Shown here: positions 20,500-33,383 of the stretch, in pieces
Layout: each line of letters opens with the position of its first letter
Numbering within the stretch: position 1 is the first letter of the stretch
Source of the DNA: Trissonchulus latispiculum
Lineage: Eukaryota > Nematoda > Enoplea > Enoplida > Ironidae
Reading direction: 5' to 3'
NCBI GenBank assembly: GCA_030248195.1
Contig: JASAND010023092.1
Span: 24,225-88,224 of the forward strand
Length of the DNA: 64,000 nt
Notes under the pieces: model-generated
Database searches by the model: none
Seen by the model: only the letters and a program-made list of their open reading frames with translations
Told to the model about the DNA's origin: nothing
Translations under genes and position numbers: made by a program

Positions 20500-22570
20500 A
20501 GACCTATAAAAAGGGGGCCCCCAAAACTGCTGGGGAGGGAGCCCCCCCGCCACCCCCAAATCCTCGTTACACCCATGCGTATATTACCTTTTAAACGCTA
20601 TAAATAACCATCTTTAGCTGTTTATAGCTGATTTATAGCCATTTTTTCGAATTTTTTTTTCAAAAATTTTCAGAAATTGCAAAAAATTTTTTTACTTGGT
20701 TTGGACCCGATTTTAGGGGGGGGGGGGTTGAGCTCGGCTTGGGGGGGGGAAGTAGTTGAGGGCGGGTAGGTGGGGAGGGGGTCTGGCTTTTCCGTGGGGG
20801 ACGGTCTCACAGCAGGGGTAAACTGTAGCCTGGTTATGCCTATGGGCTCCAGCAGCTGACCTGGATGCATCAAAACTACTCCAGCGCCAATATTTTGGGG
20901 TGATTTTTGGCACTTATTTAAAGTGGAGGGAGGCGATTTTTTCACCTTTTTCTCCCCCCTTATGGTTCGAAAAAATTTTTGTCTCCGATTTGGCTGAGAA
21001 GTTGCACCTGGGGTAAATCAAGGCCGCTGATTTCAAAAATCGAATCTAGAAATCGATCCTATCGATCGATCAGTAGAATGGATCGATCAAAATAGATTAA
21101 AACATTTTTGTTACCATTTTTCGCGAAAAGTCGGCTATAAGGCAATTCGGGGGTGCTGATTCCGAATCTGCTGTCAAAAATCGATCGTTCTACGACTCAA
21201 AAATAGATTTTCATCGATTTTGCAAGAATTCGTCAATAACTCGATTTCGACAGCTCGGATCAAAATTTCGACTGCAGATTCGGAATCAGCACCCCCGAAT
21301 TACCCTAGAGCCATGGGTGTACCTTGAGAAAACGTTGGGGGAGGGGGTAGCCGAAATTAGGGTGGGTGGGGTCAGCCCAGCCGGCGGTTTGATGTGGGGT
21401 GGGGTCCGGAAAAATCGAATTTGGGGGGGGGGGGGGTAAAAAATTGTTTGGTTAAAAATTTAGAAAAAATTCGCAAATTTGATAAACATGCGTTAGTTCC
21501 AACCAAAAATCAACAATATTTCATTTTTTTTTCTAATTTGTTCGGTAAAAATTGGATTTTTTTGAAAAATTTTTACTAATTTTGAGTCTAAATTTTCACA
21601 CTTTTGAGGGTGGGGGGGTCTGGCAATTTTGGGTAGGTGGGTCTGGGATTTGGCCATTTGGGGGTGGGGTCTGCCCATAGGTGTAATTGGGGGGGGGGGG
21701 GGGGGTTTGGGGGGGGGGGGGGGGTAACCCCCCCTCCACAGCCATTTTTACAAACCACCCCAAACATTTTTGGGGGCCCCCGCCCCCCCATCTGGGGGGG
21801 GGGGAGGGGGGGGGGAGTGGCGAAAGTGTGCCGCAGGCGCGAAAAATTGGCCAAAAATGGGGTATTTTTTGGGTAAATTCTGCAAAATTTTTCCAAAAAG
21901 TCTAAATTTTTGGCTTAAAGTGTTTATTATTGCGAGAAATACACGTTTTTATCGGTTTGTGTGGACACTTTTTGGCTCAATATTGACCTTATTTTAGACT
22001 TAGAAGCATGTTGGCAATCAAGTCTTCGAGTTTAATGTCTAATGTCAAAATTACTTCATAGTTGAATGTTTTTTGGCATTAGCAATGGCTGAAAATGCGA
22101 TTTTTGACATAAACATAGAAAAATTTTTTTGGGGGAGGGTTGGTGGGGTCGGGGGGGGAGGGTTGGGGAGGTCTAAAAAGGGGCCCCCCCAAAATTCCGG
22201 GGGAGGCTCCTCCAACCCAAATCCCCGTTACACCTATGGGTCTGCCTCCAAAATTTCATTTAGCACTTTTCCATTTGGGGGGGGGGGGGGGAGGGGTTCC
22301 CCCCCCCCACCCCCAGGTACACCTATGCCGAGAGCCGACTTTTCGCGAAAAATGGTATATAACAAAAATTTTTTGATCTATTTTAATTTCGTTTCTACTG
22401 AGTGATCGATTGATCGGATCGATCTCTCAATTCGATTTTTGAAATCAGCGACCTCGGTTTACCCTTGGGACAACTTCTCAGCCAAATGGGAGAAAAAATT
22501 TTTTTCGAACCATAAGAGGGGGACCAAGGCGAAAAAAATCCCCCCCCCCTCTAAATTAGTGCCGATTTTT
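20500..22570. repeat. Poly-G-rich foldback region
   Basis: Outer arms near 20935-21140 and 22325-22555 are inverted copies (for example GATCGATCAGTAGAATGGATC opposite a matching block near 22400, and CGCGAAAAGTCGGCT opposite AGCCGACTTTTCGCG). A smaller inverted repeat sits at about 21140-21310 (GGTGCTGATTCCGAATCTGC). The interior, 21590-22310, has many runs of 7-17 Gs. The open frames, rich in Gly or Pro, come from homopolymers and are not genes. Confidence 0.65.
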
Positions 22571-23403
22571 TTTCACCATTTTACCACAATCCATTTTTAC
22601 CATTTTGTCGGGTAAAAAATCACCGAGTTTTTTAATTAATCTGAGGACCTGTGGAGCTAGGGAAGATTTTAGATCGATAGAGGGAAGTGCCGGGCACTTA
22701 CACGCCAAACCGCTTCCAGATTGGCCAACATTTGCGAAAGTTAGAAGCTTTAGTCAAAAATCATTCTTTTTTCCCGGGTCTGACTATATATAAGGCACAA
22801 TTAACGCATATGGACAGCGCGTACACTTGTATACGTAACGTACATACTGTCTACACGCATATGCGTAATTGTGTTAAAGACCTTAGTTTAAAGTGTACAG
22901 TGGTCAGCGAGAAAAGGGGCTGGTTTTTCTTGGGCTGGTGAGAGGCTGAGGCTGGTTTTTACCTAAACACTACTATTGTCTTTCGCTTTTTCTGTACTTT
23001 TGTAGACCAACAGTCCACAATTTGTTGTTCATCATTTTGTCTTCATATTATAAATTTACTGCAGCTGTAATCATTTATAATTAATAACTAGGGGGAGAGC
23101 TAACGCGCTTCCCCTAATAACTTTTCAATTAAATTAGCCCCACTCACTCATTGAAACAGCTTCATTATTAGTTTACAAAAGTACAAAATAGTTTATGCCA
23201 GATGAGTTTTTAAGCGTTTTCATTATGGATTTTTCCGAAATTCAAATTTTTCATCTTTTTCGCTAGGGTTTGCTGTTGATATAGTTTGCAGTGCATTTGT
23301 TCTTTTGTTCTACAATTTATTCTAGGAAAAACAGCCACAAACAATATATAAATGTTTCAACCTCTGAAGTAAAATTTTGTTGATTCCTTTAAAAGTTTTG
23401 AGC
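22571..23403. other. No feature recognised
   Basis: Low-copy sequence. I see no gene; a few short self-complementary ACGCATATG motifs occur near 22805-22865. Confidence 0.35.
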
Positions 23404-23405
23404 TA

Positions 23406-24733
23406 AAGTCTGACCAAAAAATGTAGGGAGCGAAATTGTTTTGTTTATACTGAATTACCGGTACATTTTTGCTGCAGCAATGTATATATATATTTTCTGA
23501 ACCGTCATGGCATGAACTTTCTTTTGGTTGAAAAAATTTTTTAAAATTCATCAAAATAAGACGATTTTTAAAGTTTTGAAAGATCAGTAGAAGTCAGGAA
23601 CTAGCCGTTCGGTGGAAAATTAGCCCATGTCTCAAACATTTTGAATCCCGAATATCAGCTCATTTCGTCAAGAATTGCGATAGTTATTCAATTTTTTCGA
23701 TTTTCAAAGCCTTTGATCTTTGCCGCTTTTCCAACTTTGACTGGCTATTACTCGCGACTCACTCAATGCAAAAAATTTTTAATTGGATTTTCAGGACCGC
23801 TTACGTGTTAGCTTTCATGTGATATATGTGGTTTTTCAAAATTTGAAAATCGATTTTTTCGAAAAATACCACTTTTGACCCAAATTTCGACAATGCGAAT
23901 CCAGCAAAAGTGGGTAAAAATAGCATTATCATAAAGTTTAATCTGAGCTGAATCCAGCGATATAAAGTTTTCGTGGCTACGACTTATATTGCACCCGTAA
24001 TGAATTTTTAAACAATTTCGCATTTTTAGCCGGTTTTTGGCTAGTTTACACTATTTGCAGCAAATCAATGCACAATATATATAGCACAACTTGTCAGAAA
24101 TCAGCTGAAATAGGAAATTGTTTAACAATTCGTTGCTGGGGCAGTTTAAGCCGTAGCCACGAAAACTTTATATTGTTGGATTCAGCTCAGATTAAACTTT
24201 ATGATAATGTTATTTTTACCCACTTTTGCTGGCTTCGCATTGTCGAAATTTTGGGTCAAAAAGTGGTATTTTTCGAAAAAATCGATTTTCAAATTTTGAA
24301 AAACCACATATATCACATGTAAGCTAACACGTAAGCGGTCCTGAAAATCCAATTAAAACATTTTTGCATTGGGTGAGTCGCGAGTAATAGCCAGCCAAAG
24401 TTGGAAAAGCGGCAAAGATCAAAGGTTTTTGAAAATCGAAAAAATTGAATAACTATCGCAATTCTTGACGAAATGAGCTGATATTCGGGATTCAAAATGT
24501 TTGGGACATGGGCTAATTTTCCACCGAACGGCTAGTTCCTGCCTTCTACTGATCTTTCGTAACTTAAAAAATCGGCTTCTTTTGATGAATTTTAATTTTT
24601 TAAAAAATTTTTTTCAACCAAAAGAAAGTTCATGCCATAACGGTTCAGAAAATATATATTGCTGCAGCTAAAATTTACCGGTAATTCAGCATAAACAAAT
24701 CAATTTCGCTCCCTACATTTTTTGGTCAGACTT
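23406..24733. mobile_element. 1.33-kb TA-flanked foldback with about 620-bp arms
   Basis: Ends are AAGTCTGACCAAAAAATGTA and its inverse, with TA directly outside both (23404-23405 and 24734-24735). The arms (about 23406-24021 and 24113-24733) are high-identity inverted copies separated by about 90 bp. The same terminus, AAGTCTGACCAAAA or close to it, occurs on the 58491-59464 element. Non-coding. Confidence 0.8.
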
Positions 24734-24735
24734 TA

Positions 24736-24965
24736 ATTGGACTTTTGAGACAAAAATTTCGCGCCTTCTGTGCAATGATTGATGCCTACTCTTTCATTCT
24801 GTCAACTTAGTCAACATCACATCTCCCTTAATCTTGTTGCCTTTTGATTGAATTTCCTAACAAACGCTATATAGTGCCTGTGTATATACGTAGAGTTGGT
24901 TGCATTTTAATTGGCTCAAATTTTTAATGAAGCTTTAATTAAACAAGTTTTTACTACAAATTCTA
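24736..24965. other. No feature recognised
   Basis: Short AT-rich spacer between a foldback and the LINE tail. Confidence 0.4.
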
Positions 24966-25039
24966 CTTTTTAGATTCAATTCAATTCAATTCAATTTAAT
25001 TAAACAAACGGTTAACAAACTTAACAAACAAGTGCAACA

Positions 25040-27745
25040 TTACTGCACTGCACGCCTAACATCAAACAGTGCCTCACAGAGAGCCCTCTTAAAAGAGGGC
25101 AGTGAAACTGAGTCGACCACACCTGCTGGGAGAGCATTCCAATCCATTATCACGCGGTTATGAAATAAATTTTTGACAACGGTCAGGTTATTTTTCGGTA
25201 CTCTAAGTTTAAACATATGACCTCGAGTAGTTCTCGAGGAAACATTACTTTGAAAAATAAAGAGTTCATCAAAATTAATGTCAATGATACCATGTATAAT
25301 CTTATAGACCATAACTAAATCTTTAAATTTTCTACGGAGTTGTAGAGTCTGCGTTTGCAAATATAAACAGCGCTCTTCATAATTTAAATTAAGATTGCTT
25401 AAAATAGTTGCCGTAAAGCGTTTTTGAACATTTTCGATAACAGTTATATCCTTTATATATAAGGTAAGGATTCCAGACTTAAGCAGTTTCAAGTAACGGC
25501 CTAACATAAATGGTAAATAAACTTAATGAAAGGATCCGTAGTAACAAAACAATGCGAAATTAAATGTGCCAACGAAAAACCCTTCTTAGCAATTTTCAAA
25601 CAGTGGTCAGAAAATTTCAAATCGTTCCTAACTGTTACACCAAGGTCAGCTGCACTAGAGCAAACTTCTAATTCCGACCCATTTACATAGTATGTGGCAG
25701 TAGGGTTGCAAGACCCCATATGTAAAACTAAACACTTATTAACAGCAACCTCCAACTGCCAAATACGTAACCACTCACATACCGCATCTAAATCTTGCTG
25801 TAACAAGTTAGTAGTGCATCCTTTTTTCACTGATAGATATAACTTTATATCATCTGCATACAATGAGATCTGTGAATTTTTTATAATTTCAGGCAGATCA
25901 TTAATATAAAACAAAAACAAAGTTGGACCTAATACAGAACCTTGGGGTACTCCACTTGGCAACAATGACCATTCTGAGAAATTTTCCTCCACTCTTACCC
26001 TCTGACGTCTGTTAGTAAGAAAAGTACGCAACCAGTTAAGAAGTGTGCCACCAATACCAAAACTTTCCAATTTATGTAACAGTTTCTTATGGCTGACCGA
26101 ATTGAATGCTTTTTTAACATCTAAAAATATGACATCAACATAATCACCCCTGTCTATTGCCGATCCCCAATCGAAAGTAGCATTAATCAAACTAGTCAGA
26201 GTAGACCTTTTCTTAAGGAATCCATGCTGAAAATTTGAAAAAAGGTTTCTGCGATTAGCAAAATCAATCAAAACTTCATTTATAATAATTTCCAAAGGTT
26301 TAATTGTGTTCGAAACAATACTAACATCGCGATAATTTTCAACCATGGCACGATTTCCCTTTTTAAAAATCGGTGTTACGTTAGCACTCCTCCAAATTTC
26401 CGGTATCCAGCCAGTGTTGAATGAAAAATCATACAAGAGAGAAAGCGGTTCTGCCAATTCAGCCGCAAACGTTTTCAAAAATAAGCTAGGAATTTCATCC
26501 GGACCAGTTACTAAATTAGATGCAAAACCATTTAATATCTCATAGATTTTTTGACATGTGAAATTCGGAGTCCATATTTCTTGTTTTTCTTTCGGTTCAA
26601 TTCTGGGTAGGTTACCATCATCAAAAGAGTAAACGGAAGCAAAAAATAAATTCAAAAGATTTGCTTTTTGCTCATCAGTCATTGCAATTTCTCCGTCTTT
26701 ATTCATAAGCACCGGAAGAAGAGATTTAGGCTTAATCTTAGAATTTACGTATCTAAAAAATTTCCTGGGAGAAGGATTCGTAAGCAATTTACGCTCCTGT
26801 TGCTGTAAATAATTTAATTGCATACCATGAAGAATATTTCTGTAACGCTCATAATCCCATTTTGATTGAAAGTCAAGATCTCTGGTAAAGTTTTTAAAGG
26901 CACTAGAACAACGTTTCTCCATGTTTCTAATATAGTCAGGCCAAAAACCAACAGATAACCTTGTGTCAACAGGTACAAAATCACTAATTAGAGAAGAAAG
27001 CAAGTCCATAAATAAATTAAAAAATCTGGAGACTGGTGTTCCCAACCCGGTGATCCAAAAGGTTTGAAACCAATTTATTTGAGTCAACTTAGTACTTATG
27101 GCTATTCTATCCATACGATAAAAATTTTTAAAGCTTTTGGGTTGAGGAATATCTAATTCGACTAAAATATCAAAAATTACTGAGGCATGATGTTCCGAGT
27201 GGTGAGCATATTAAAGGAGCTGAGAGAGAGTTGATGTCAGTTGTAAAAACTAAGTCTAAAATATGTGGTGGATTAAAACGAGTTGGTGCAGAAACTACTT
27301 GTTTTAAACCAAAAGCAGACATTTCAATAGCAAAATTTGAGAAAGCGGCAATATTTGACTGCATCGTATCCCAATTTACCGAGGGCAAATTAAAGTCGCC
27401 CATAATAATTGTTGGAAAACTAAAATTAATTTTTGTCAAATCATCTAAAATACCAGCTAATGCTTCAACATTATTTGGAGGACGATAAAAAAGGCACAGG
27501 TTAACAGTTTTTCTTCTAAACTTCAGCTCAAGCCATAAACCTTCAGATCTTAAATTAGAGTTTGAAGTAGGAACTCTGACCGAGAGATCAGAATTTACAA
27601 GGAAACAAACACCTCCTCCATGTCTAGACCTATCCTTACGATAAACTGAATAATTATCATTGCAACAAAATTCAAAATTGGCAACTTCATTACTCAATTT
27701 CGATTCAGTTACAGCCACTATATCAGGTTTGACATTTTCAAGCAA
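25040..27745 (-). pseudogene. LINE ORF2: endonuclease-reverse transcriptase, frameshifted
   Basis: The endonuclease part (27745-27170) contains PDIVAVTESKL, RHGGGVCFLV and MGDFNLP, typical of APE-type LINE endonucleases. It goes out of frame near 27190. The reverse transcriptase part (27114-25501, 537 residues) has FLDVKKAFNSVSH, GVPQGSVLGP and a YADD catalytic box at residue 419 (bases 25860-25849). It stops at 25501, and the usual C-terminal LINE region continues in another frame at 25507-25040, with VIENVQKRFT and WNALPAGVV. All catalytic boxes I checked are intact, so the frameshifts may be recent or partly assembly errors. Confidence 0.88.
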
Positions 27746-27854
27746 AAACTTCAGTTGAGTACGCTTAGATAAGATTCCATTGACATTGCATAGATGAACT
27801 CTTATTTTATTGCGATCAGAGCGGAATTTAACAACATACTCAAAGTCGCTGACC

Positions 27855-28684
27855 TTATAGAGGGGTGTGAGGTGGCCCCGAACCCAGCCGATCTAAGCCA
27901 GCAGTCGCACCATTTGGTGGAACTGCAGGCCTGACCGGGCCCCCCCGACCACCCGAACCCATGCCATTAGACTCAGTCTCACTAACCTGAAAGACAGCCT
28001 CAACATCATCAGAAACCAAATTAGCTTGTTGCCGTCTTTGCCACGCAATTCTTCTAGCTTCTCGTTCGCTATAAGTCAAGTCCCGTCGAATATGCAAGTC
28101 CGGCCATTTCTTCTCGCGAGCCGCCTCCAGGATCGTTCGCTTCGAATCCGAGTCAGCCAAGGTGACCTTCAGCATTCTAAATCGGCCAGGGACAGTCGGG
28201 CGGGGACCGTCCCTCCAGACCTTCACAACCTTATCGGCAGAAACGTCCACTTTGGCCAGTTCTTCCCGAACGATAGCAATGTCCGGACTTTTCCCGATCA
28301 GGAGCAGTGCCGAAAATTACAATATTATCTCTTCTTCTGATGGAGCTCATCCATTTCACGATTCGCTTCGAAAACCGCTTTGAAAGCTGCAGACGCTGCA
28401 GCAGCAGCGAAATCTGCAGCAAGACTGCGAAAATTAAGGCTATCCATAAATGAAGCAATTTTCCCCTCAAGCAAGGACAGTCTGTTGCAAATAGAGTCAA
28501 CTGGAATAGAAGCCGAGCTGTCACCGGAGGAAGCTTGATTTTGCTTCAGTAAGTCCACTTCAGATTTCAAATCAGTAACTCGCTGATTGAGTTTAGGAAT
28601 ATCCGAGCAGCAAATAGCACATAAATAAACTAAAGCATTTCGGCGTCCTGGCGTAGTATAAGTACGAACAGACGCTAGAGACAC
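27855..28684 (-). pseudogene. LINE ORF1: coiled-coil/RNA-binding protein, two frameshifts
   Basis: Three frames must be joined. The first (28684-28325) has a CAICCSD cysteine motif and a coiled-coil-like stretch. The second contributes RRDNIVIFG, typical of the ORF1 RNA-binding domain. The third (28250-27855) holds VVKVWRDGPRP and DLTYSEREARR, a common C-terminal signature of invertebrate LINE ORF1 proteins. The shifts fall near 28330 and 28275. ORF1 proteins bind the LINE RNA in the ribonucleoprotein. Confidence 0.75.
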
Positions 28685-28802
28685 TCCCGAGCAAGAATCG
28701 GAATGAAAATGTCGAGTACTTCTGTATCAGTAAATAATTACTTCCGAGGCACCAACGGGTCGTTCGCTTGTTCCACTGGAATACTTGTTGATGATAAATT
28801 AA

Positions 28803-28892
28803 AGCAACCATAGAAAATAACGCAACCCTAGAAAATAAAGCAACCCTAGAAAATAAAGCAACCCTAAGAAAATAAAGCAACCCTAGAAAATA
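28803..28892. repeat. Minisatellite, 18-20 bp unit
   Basis: Four to five copies of AGAAAATAAAGCAACCCT, within 250 bp of the WDR74 start codon. Confidence 0.85.
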
Positions 28893-29137
28893 AAGATTTT
28901 GAATATATTATATAAATAACTGATTTTTAACACACCTCTGTCTCTGTGTAATGCTAGCAAGATACATGTTTTCAAAACGTGAGTAAATTCGAAATTTTTA
29001 GGTATTATACGTATATAGTTACACAATTTTTTCAGAAAGATAGCAAAAATTTTTAGAGAAGTGTGCAACGTTAAGTCGTCGGCCAAAAAGAACACTGCTT
29101 GTCACAGTCTTTGTTGGTGAATGACCAGCTGCGGCCC

Positions 29138-32100
29138 ATGGACGCATATGTTGGCACAGAAATTGGTTTGTTAAAAGGTACGTATTTATTTATGTTTGCT
29201 AGAGCTTTTAAAAACTCATGTGTGATATGCTTTACTTTAAAATTATAATAGAACAATTTTGGTTTTCCAACTTTTATGTATATATGTACCTGGGCTTATT
29301 CTAGGGATTTTTCCTTGCTCCCCAAAAAGTATGAGAGGCGAGAAATTTGGGGCGAAAACTTTTCTAAAAATATGCTAAAAATAGCGCTATTTTCCAGCAT
29401 GCACTGTAAAAGTTTATTTGTATAGCAAAAATAAGCAGATTTAGTGTTGAAAAGGGCAAGAATTGACTGAAAATCTTGGCGCTGGAGAATTCTTAAAAAT
29501 TTGGCCTCAGCGATTTTTTCTGGGCAAAATTTGGTATATATATACTAAGAGGGGCATCCAATTTTGGGGGATACACGAATTTGGGGGATGAGGTGGGTCG
29601 GTTATGGGCATGGGGGCCCCAGTTGAATAAGCTCAGTGTACAAATGTATTTCAAAATCAACGAATGTAGGACCCGGGCGCTTTGAGCACTAATTCGTGTG
29701 CAGCTTTTGTACGTATGTGTATAAACATTATTATATACGTAATATTCTTTGTTTTTAGGAGTTAAGTTTGTCTCAAACAGTTTTGATAACATCAATGAGC
29801 TCAGCCATCTTCGAAAAGCAGAGGATGAAATAACAAGCATATGTTGGGGTGACAGCGAAAACGTTGAAGTACGTACGAATGATGAAATCATGTTGCAATC
29901 AGTTTACTGTAAATATATCATAGGGGTCGCGGTAGCGACCCCTATAATATGAGTGAAAATGGTCGAATGACCGTGTAAAACAAGGCTGCGCAGATTCCTG
30001 CGCAGATCCTGCGCAGATTATGTGCGCAAAAACTTGTACGTGTCGAGTTTAGTATGTTCCTGAAGTTTCATCCCCGTACCACTTTCCGTTAAAAAGTTAT
30101 GCCAAAAATCGCTTACGAGAGTGATGTTTTTTCCGGTTTCTCGCTTTTGATGTCTCATAAGGGGGTTTTGTAGCTTGAATAACTACAGATAGAAAAATTT
30201 TTGCCTATGAAACCCATATATATTCTTGTAGTACAAGTCAAAAATAAGAAAATAAGCTAGTTTTTATGCCTCCCGGAGCCGGAAAAAATTTTTGGCTTGG
30301 GGCCAAAGTCGGCCAAAACGCTAAAATGGCCAAAAAGTATGCTTCAAAGGCGCCTTAATAAGTCTCAGATTGGGCTATATATGGGGTAATACTGACTATA
30401 TGGTTAAACAGTACACATATCGGGGTCGTTCAAATGCTATATGATTTTCCGCCTCCGTGCGTAATTTTTCTGTACTGGCCGGCCGAAGTTGGTGAATTTT
30501 GGGTGAACTTTGAACTTAAAATTTTCGCTTATTTTGCTACATGGGTGGCTCAAATTTTGCATACAAAGGTTGTTTGGGACGGAGAATCGATTCCCGCTAT
30601 CAGTTTTGCTGCCCGAGTAACCCAAGTTGCTGGGTTGGTTTCACTTGACCGTCTGAGGGGTCAGGTCGGTAACCGCTTCCTGGAGGTCCATAGTAGGCTT
30701 TACAAAGCCTCTCCAAACTTTGTCTATAGGGGTTTTCTGGTGCGCCCAGCTCATTCCCGGTGTCCGTCTTGCCGTCTGACCCACCCATCTTGCTGTGTTG
30801 GTTCCACTTTGCCGTCTGGAGGGTCCGGTCGGTACCGACTTCCGGGAACATCATATAGGACTGTACATAGCCTCTCATTGTCTATAGGGGTTTTCTGGTG
30901 CGCCCAGCTCATTCCTGGCATCCGTTTTGCCGTCTGACCCACCCATCTTGCTGTGCTGGTTTTTCCGGTTTCTCGCTTTTGATGTCTCATAAGGGGGTTT
31001 TGTAGCTTGAATAACTGCAGATAGAAAAATTTTTGCCTATTAAAACCATATATATTCTTGTAGTACTAATCAAAAATAAGAAAATAAGCTAGTTTTTATG
31101 CCTCCCGGAGCCGGAAAAAATTTTTGGCTAGGGGCCAAAGTCGGCCAAAACGCTAAAATGGCCAGAAAGTATGCTTCAGAGGCGCCTTAATAAGTCAGAC
31201 TGGGCAATATATGGGGCAATACTGACTATATGGTTAATCAGTACACATATCGGGGTCGTTCAAATGCTATATTATTTTCCGTCTCTGTGCGTAATTTTTC
31301 GGTACTGGCCGGCCAAATTTGGTGAATTTTGGGTCGAACTTTGAACTTAATTTTTTCGCTTATTTTGCTACATGGGTGGCTCAGATTTTGCATACAAAGG
31401 TTTTTTGGGACGGAGAATCGATTCCCGCTATCAGTTTTGCTGCCCGAATAACCCAAGTTGCTGGGCTGGTTCCACCTTACCGTCTGAGGGGTCAGGTCGG
31501 TAACCGCTCCCTGGAGGTCCATAGTGATAGTAGGCTTTGCTTAGAATTTCCAAACTTTGTCTATGGGACTTTTCTAGCGTGCCCAGCTCATTATCGGTGT
31601 CCGTTCTGCCGTCCGACCCACCTATCTTGCTGTGCTGGTTCCACTTTGCCGTCTGGAGGGTCCGGTCGGTACCGACTTCCGGGAACATCATATAGGACTG
31701 TACATAGCCTCTCAAAACTTTGTCTAGGGGTTTTCTGGTGCGCCCAGCTCATTCCTGGCATCCGTTTTGCCGTCTGGCCCACCCATCTTGCTGTGCTGGT
31801 TCCACTTTGCCGTCTGGAGGAGGGTCCGGTCGGTACCGACTTCCGGGAACATCATATAGGACTGTACACAGCCTCTCAAAACTTTGTTTATAGGGGTTTT
31901 CTGATGCGCCCAGCTCATTCCTGGCATCCGTTTAGCCATCGGACCCACCCATCTTGCTGTGCTGGTTCCATTTTGCCATCTGGAGGGTCAGGTCGGTTCG
32001 GTGGGAGGTCATGGGGTCAAAAACTATAATTTTCCAAAAGTGGTCAAATTTGGAATCAACTGAAAGCCCTAAGCGAGCTGAGCAACTTTTGTCATAGAAC

Positions 32101-33346
32101 TACATGCTCAAAGTGGCTGTGGAGTGCTGCGGTGGGGTGGGGTGGGGACTTAGGTGATTTTGGGTCAAAACTAAAATTTTCCAAAAGTGGTCAAATTTGG
32201 TATCAAATGAAAGTTCTAAGCGAGCTGAGCAACTTTTGTCATAGAACTACATGCTCAAAGTGGCTGTAGAGTGCTGAGGTGGGGTGTGGTGGGGACTTAG
32301 GCGATTTTAGGTCAAAAATGAAATTTTTCAAAAGTGGTCAAATTTGGTTCCAAATGAAACGGACTTTTGTCATAGAACTGCATGCTCAAAGTGGCTGTAG
32401 AGTGTTGTGGTGGGGTGGGGTGGGGACTTAGGCGATTTTCAGGTCAAAAATGAATATACTGCTCCATTTGGTTGGAATTTTGGTTGGTTCTTTTTTGCGC
32501 ATACATATGTAAAATAATAGAAAACAAGAACAAAAAATGCTCCTTCGTCGCATGTAAAATACATATGAGTCCTCTCAGGCAGGTTGTACGTAAGCACGGA
32601 AACTAGCCTGTAAAATGCATATGAGTGCCGTAGGAGGTTGTAAATTAAGGAAAACAAGTTGCAACGGCTTAACATATGAGCCTGTCCTACAACGAGGCTC
32701 ATATTGGCGTCACAGTGCATTCCAAGCCTTCTTAAAGATGAACATCAGTTCATCCATATTAAGGAAAAAAAATGAATAGACATAACATGTTAACATTGTG
32801 GCTTGGAAGAAATGGACAGAACGAAGTGAACTATGACTGCTCACGTTGAACTGTATATACATGCAAGCTGATGTTTCCCTGAAACACTATGGCACCTACT
32901 ATTTCGCGAAGCGCTAGTACAGTACACGTACTGTATTCTCGGAACACTATACACACACTACTCTCACATACGTAATGCTTTCCCACATGGCTCTGAGTCA
33001 GAGCGCAAAGTGGCATGCCGTATTATGCGTATGCACAGTATAATGTCTGAGCGACAAGATGTGTGAAGGACAATTTTGTAATGAAAAGCTTTATGCAGTA
33101 CGTGCTATTTATATGAAAGTAACATAATATCGACAAATTACATTATGACATACGCCAATATGAGCCTCGTTGTAGGACAGGCTCATATGTTAAGCCGTTG
33201 CAACTTGTTTTCCTTAATTTACAACCTCAACGCCACTCATATGCATTTTACAGGCTAGTTTCCGTTTTTGTACAACCTGCCTGAGAGTACTCATATGTAT
33301 TTTACATGCGACGAAGGAGCATTTTTGGTTCTTGTTATATATATAC

Positions 33347-33383
<37 letters not shown>

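Larger units (their letters stand above)
24966..28700 (-). mobile_element. CR1/Jockey-like non-LTR retrotransposon, decayed
   Basis: On the minus strand the order is ORF1 (about 28684-27855), endonuclease (27745-27170), reverse transcriptase (27114-25501) and a C-terminal region (25507-25040). The element ends in a tail of TTGAA repeats near 24999-24975, as CR1/L2-type LINEs with microsatellite tails do. Single-base frameshifts disrupt ORF1 twice and ORF2 at least twice, so it is inactive. The 5' end is not defined. The protein features favour the CR1/Jockey group over RTE or L1, but the clade needs a tree. Confidence 0.9.

Noticed and set aside
21588..22405. Gly- and Pro-rich open frames on both strands
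   Set aside because: They are produced by poly-G and poly-C runs in a repeat.
30434..30937. 167-codon open frame
   Set aside because: Same tandem array as above; an artefact of repeat periodicity.
31319..32029. 236-codon open frame on the plus strand
   Set aside because: It runs through the about 160-bp tandem repeats. The protein is the repeat translated, other frames are also open, and there is no family match or coding bias.
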